Shown: positions 63,961 to 64,000 of the stretch, piece by piece
How the letters are laid out: the number at the start of each line of letters is the position of its first letter
How positions within the stretch are numbered: position 1 is the first letter of the stretch
DNA from: Chloroflexota bacterium
Lineage (GTDB): Bacteria; Chloroflexota; Anaerolineae; Anaerolineales; Villigracilaceae
Direction of reading: 5' to 3'
Length of the DNA: 64,000 nt
NCBI GenBank assembly: GCA_021414245.1
Contig: JAIOOU010000001.1
Location: 100,371 to 164,370 of the forward strand
The notes under the pieces: generated by a model
What the model saw: the letters and a program-made list of their open reading frames with translations, nothing else
Told to the model about the DNA's origin: nothing
The model's database searches: none
Made by a program: the position numbers and the translations under genes

Positions 63961-64000
63961 ATGAACAAAAATATACTTATCTTGGGTGATTTTCTCGCCA
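63961..64000 (+). CDS. start of a further gene, cut by the window end
   Basis: ATG at 63961 opens a frame MNKNILILGDFLA that runs out of the window. Too short to identify. Confidence 0.4.
   Translation, partial: MNKNILILGDFLA

Overview
The window is a bacterial chromosome segment. High GC in the core genes, the lineage-typical mix of families (VanW-like and LCP envelope proteins, bactofilin, DUF4870, DUF92, ACR3 arsenite efflux, rubrerythrin) and many genes that seem to lack a leader point to Chloroflexota, most likely an Anaerolineae-type bacterium. This is inference: there is no rRNA gene in the window to confirm it.

Layout. 1-7646: end of leuB, a frameshifted ilvE, then the conserved translation and envelope operon rpsB-tsf-pyrH-frr-uppS-cdsA followed by glpX. 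7711-7783: tRNA-Asn. 7749-14202: an AT-rich element of about 6.45 kb inserted in the 3' end of that tRNA and bounded by perfect 37-bp direct repeats. It carries a tyrosine integrase, an HTH/zinc-ribbon protein, an HUH-type rolling-circle Rep, a ribbon-helix-helix protein, an XRE regulator, two large inverted repeats that may be replication origins, and five cargo genes of unknown role. One cargo protein combines two zinc ribbons with a HEPN-like C-terminus. 14291-29141: a PH-domain protein, an ABC-2 exporter operon, small DinB and SnoaL-like proteins, a lipoprotein with a DsbA-like partner, VanW-like and LCP envelope genes, fmt and katG.

29460-33313: rubrerythrin, then an arsenic resistance operon read leftward (arsR, permease, small thioredoxin, arsC, acr3). 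33429-36677: glpK-glpD for glycerol use. 36703-43867: a tightly packed surface-glycan type cluster (two GT2 transferases, WbqC-like, methyltransferase, two DegT-type proteins, a histidine phosphatase, a PanE-like reductase). 43914-53240: a nucleoside kinase, an aldo/keto reductase, an SDR, DUF92, a PH-like membrane protein, a ProRS-like protein that lacks its synthetic core, bactofilin, fabI, and an AAG-type DNA glycosylase. 53263-64000: an epimerase, cspA and an RhlE-type helicase (cold/RNA group), a leftward MDR-PTPS-GT4-EamA group, PilZ, PIG-L deacetylase, greA and lysS.

The most unusual parts are the tRNA-Asn element with its Rep, palindromes and cargo, the synthetase remnant at 49442-50653, the 34-bp duplication that breaks ilvE, and a recurrent -10 box placed 5-9 nt before start codons.
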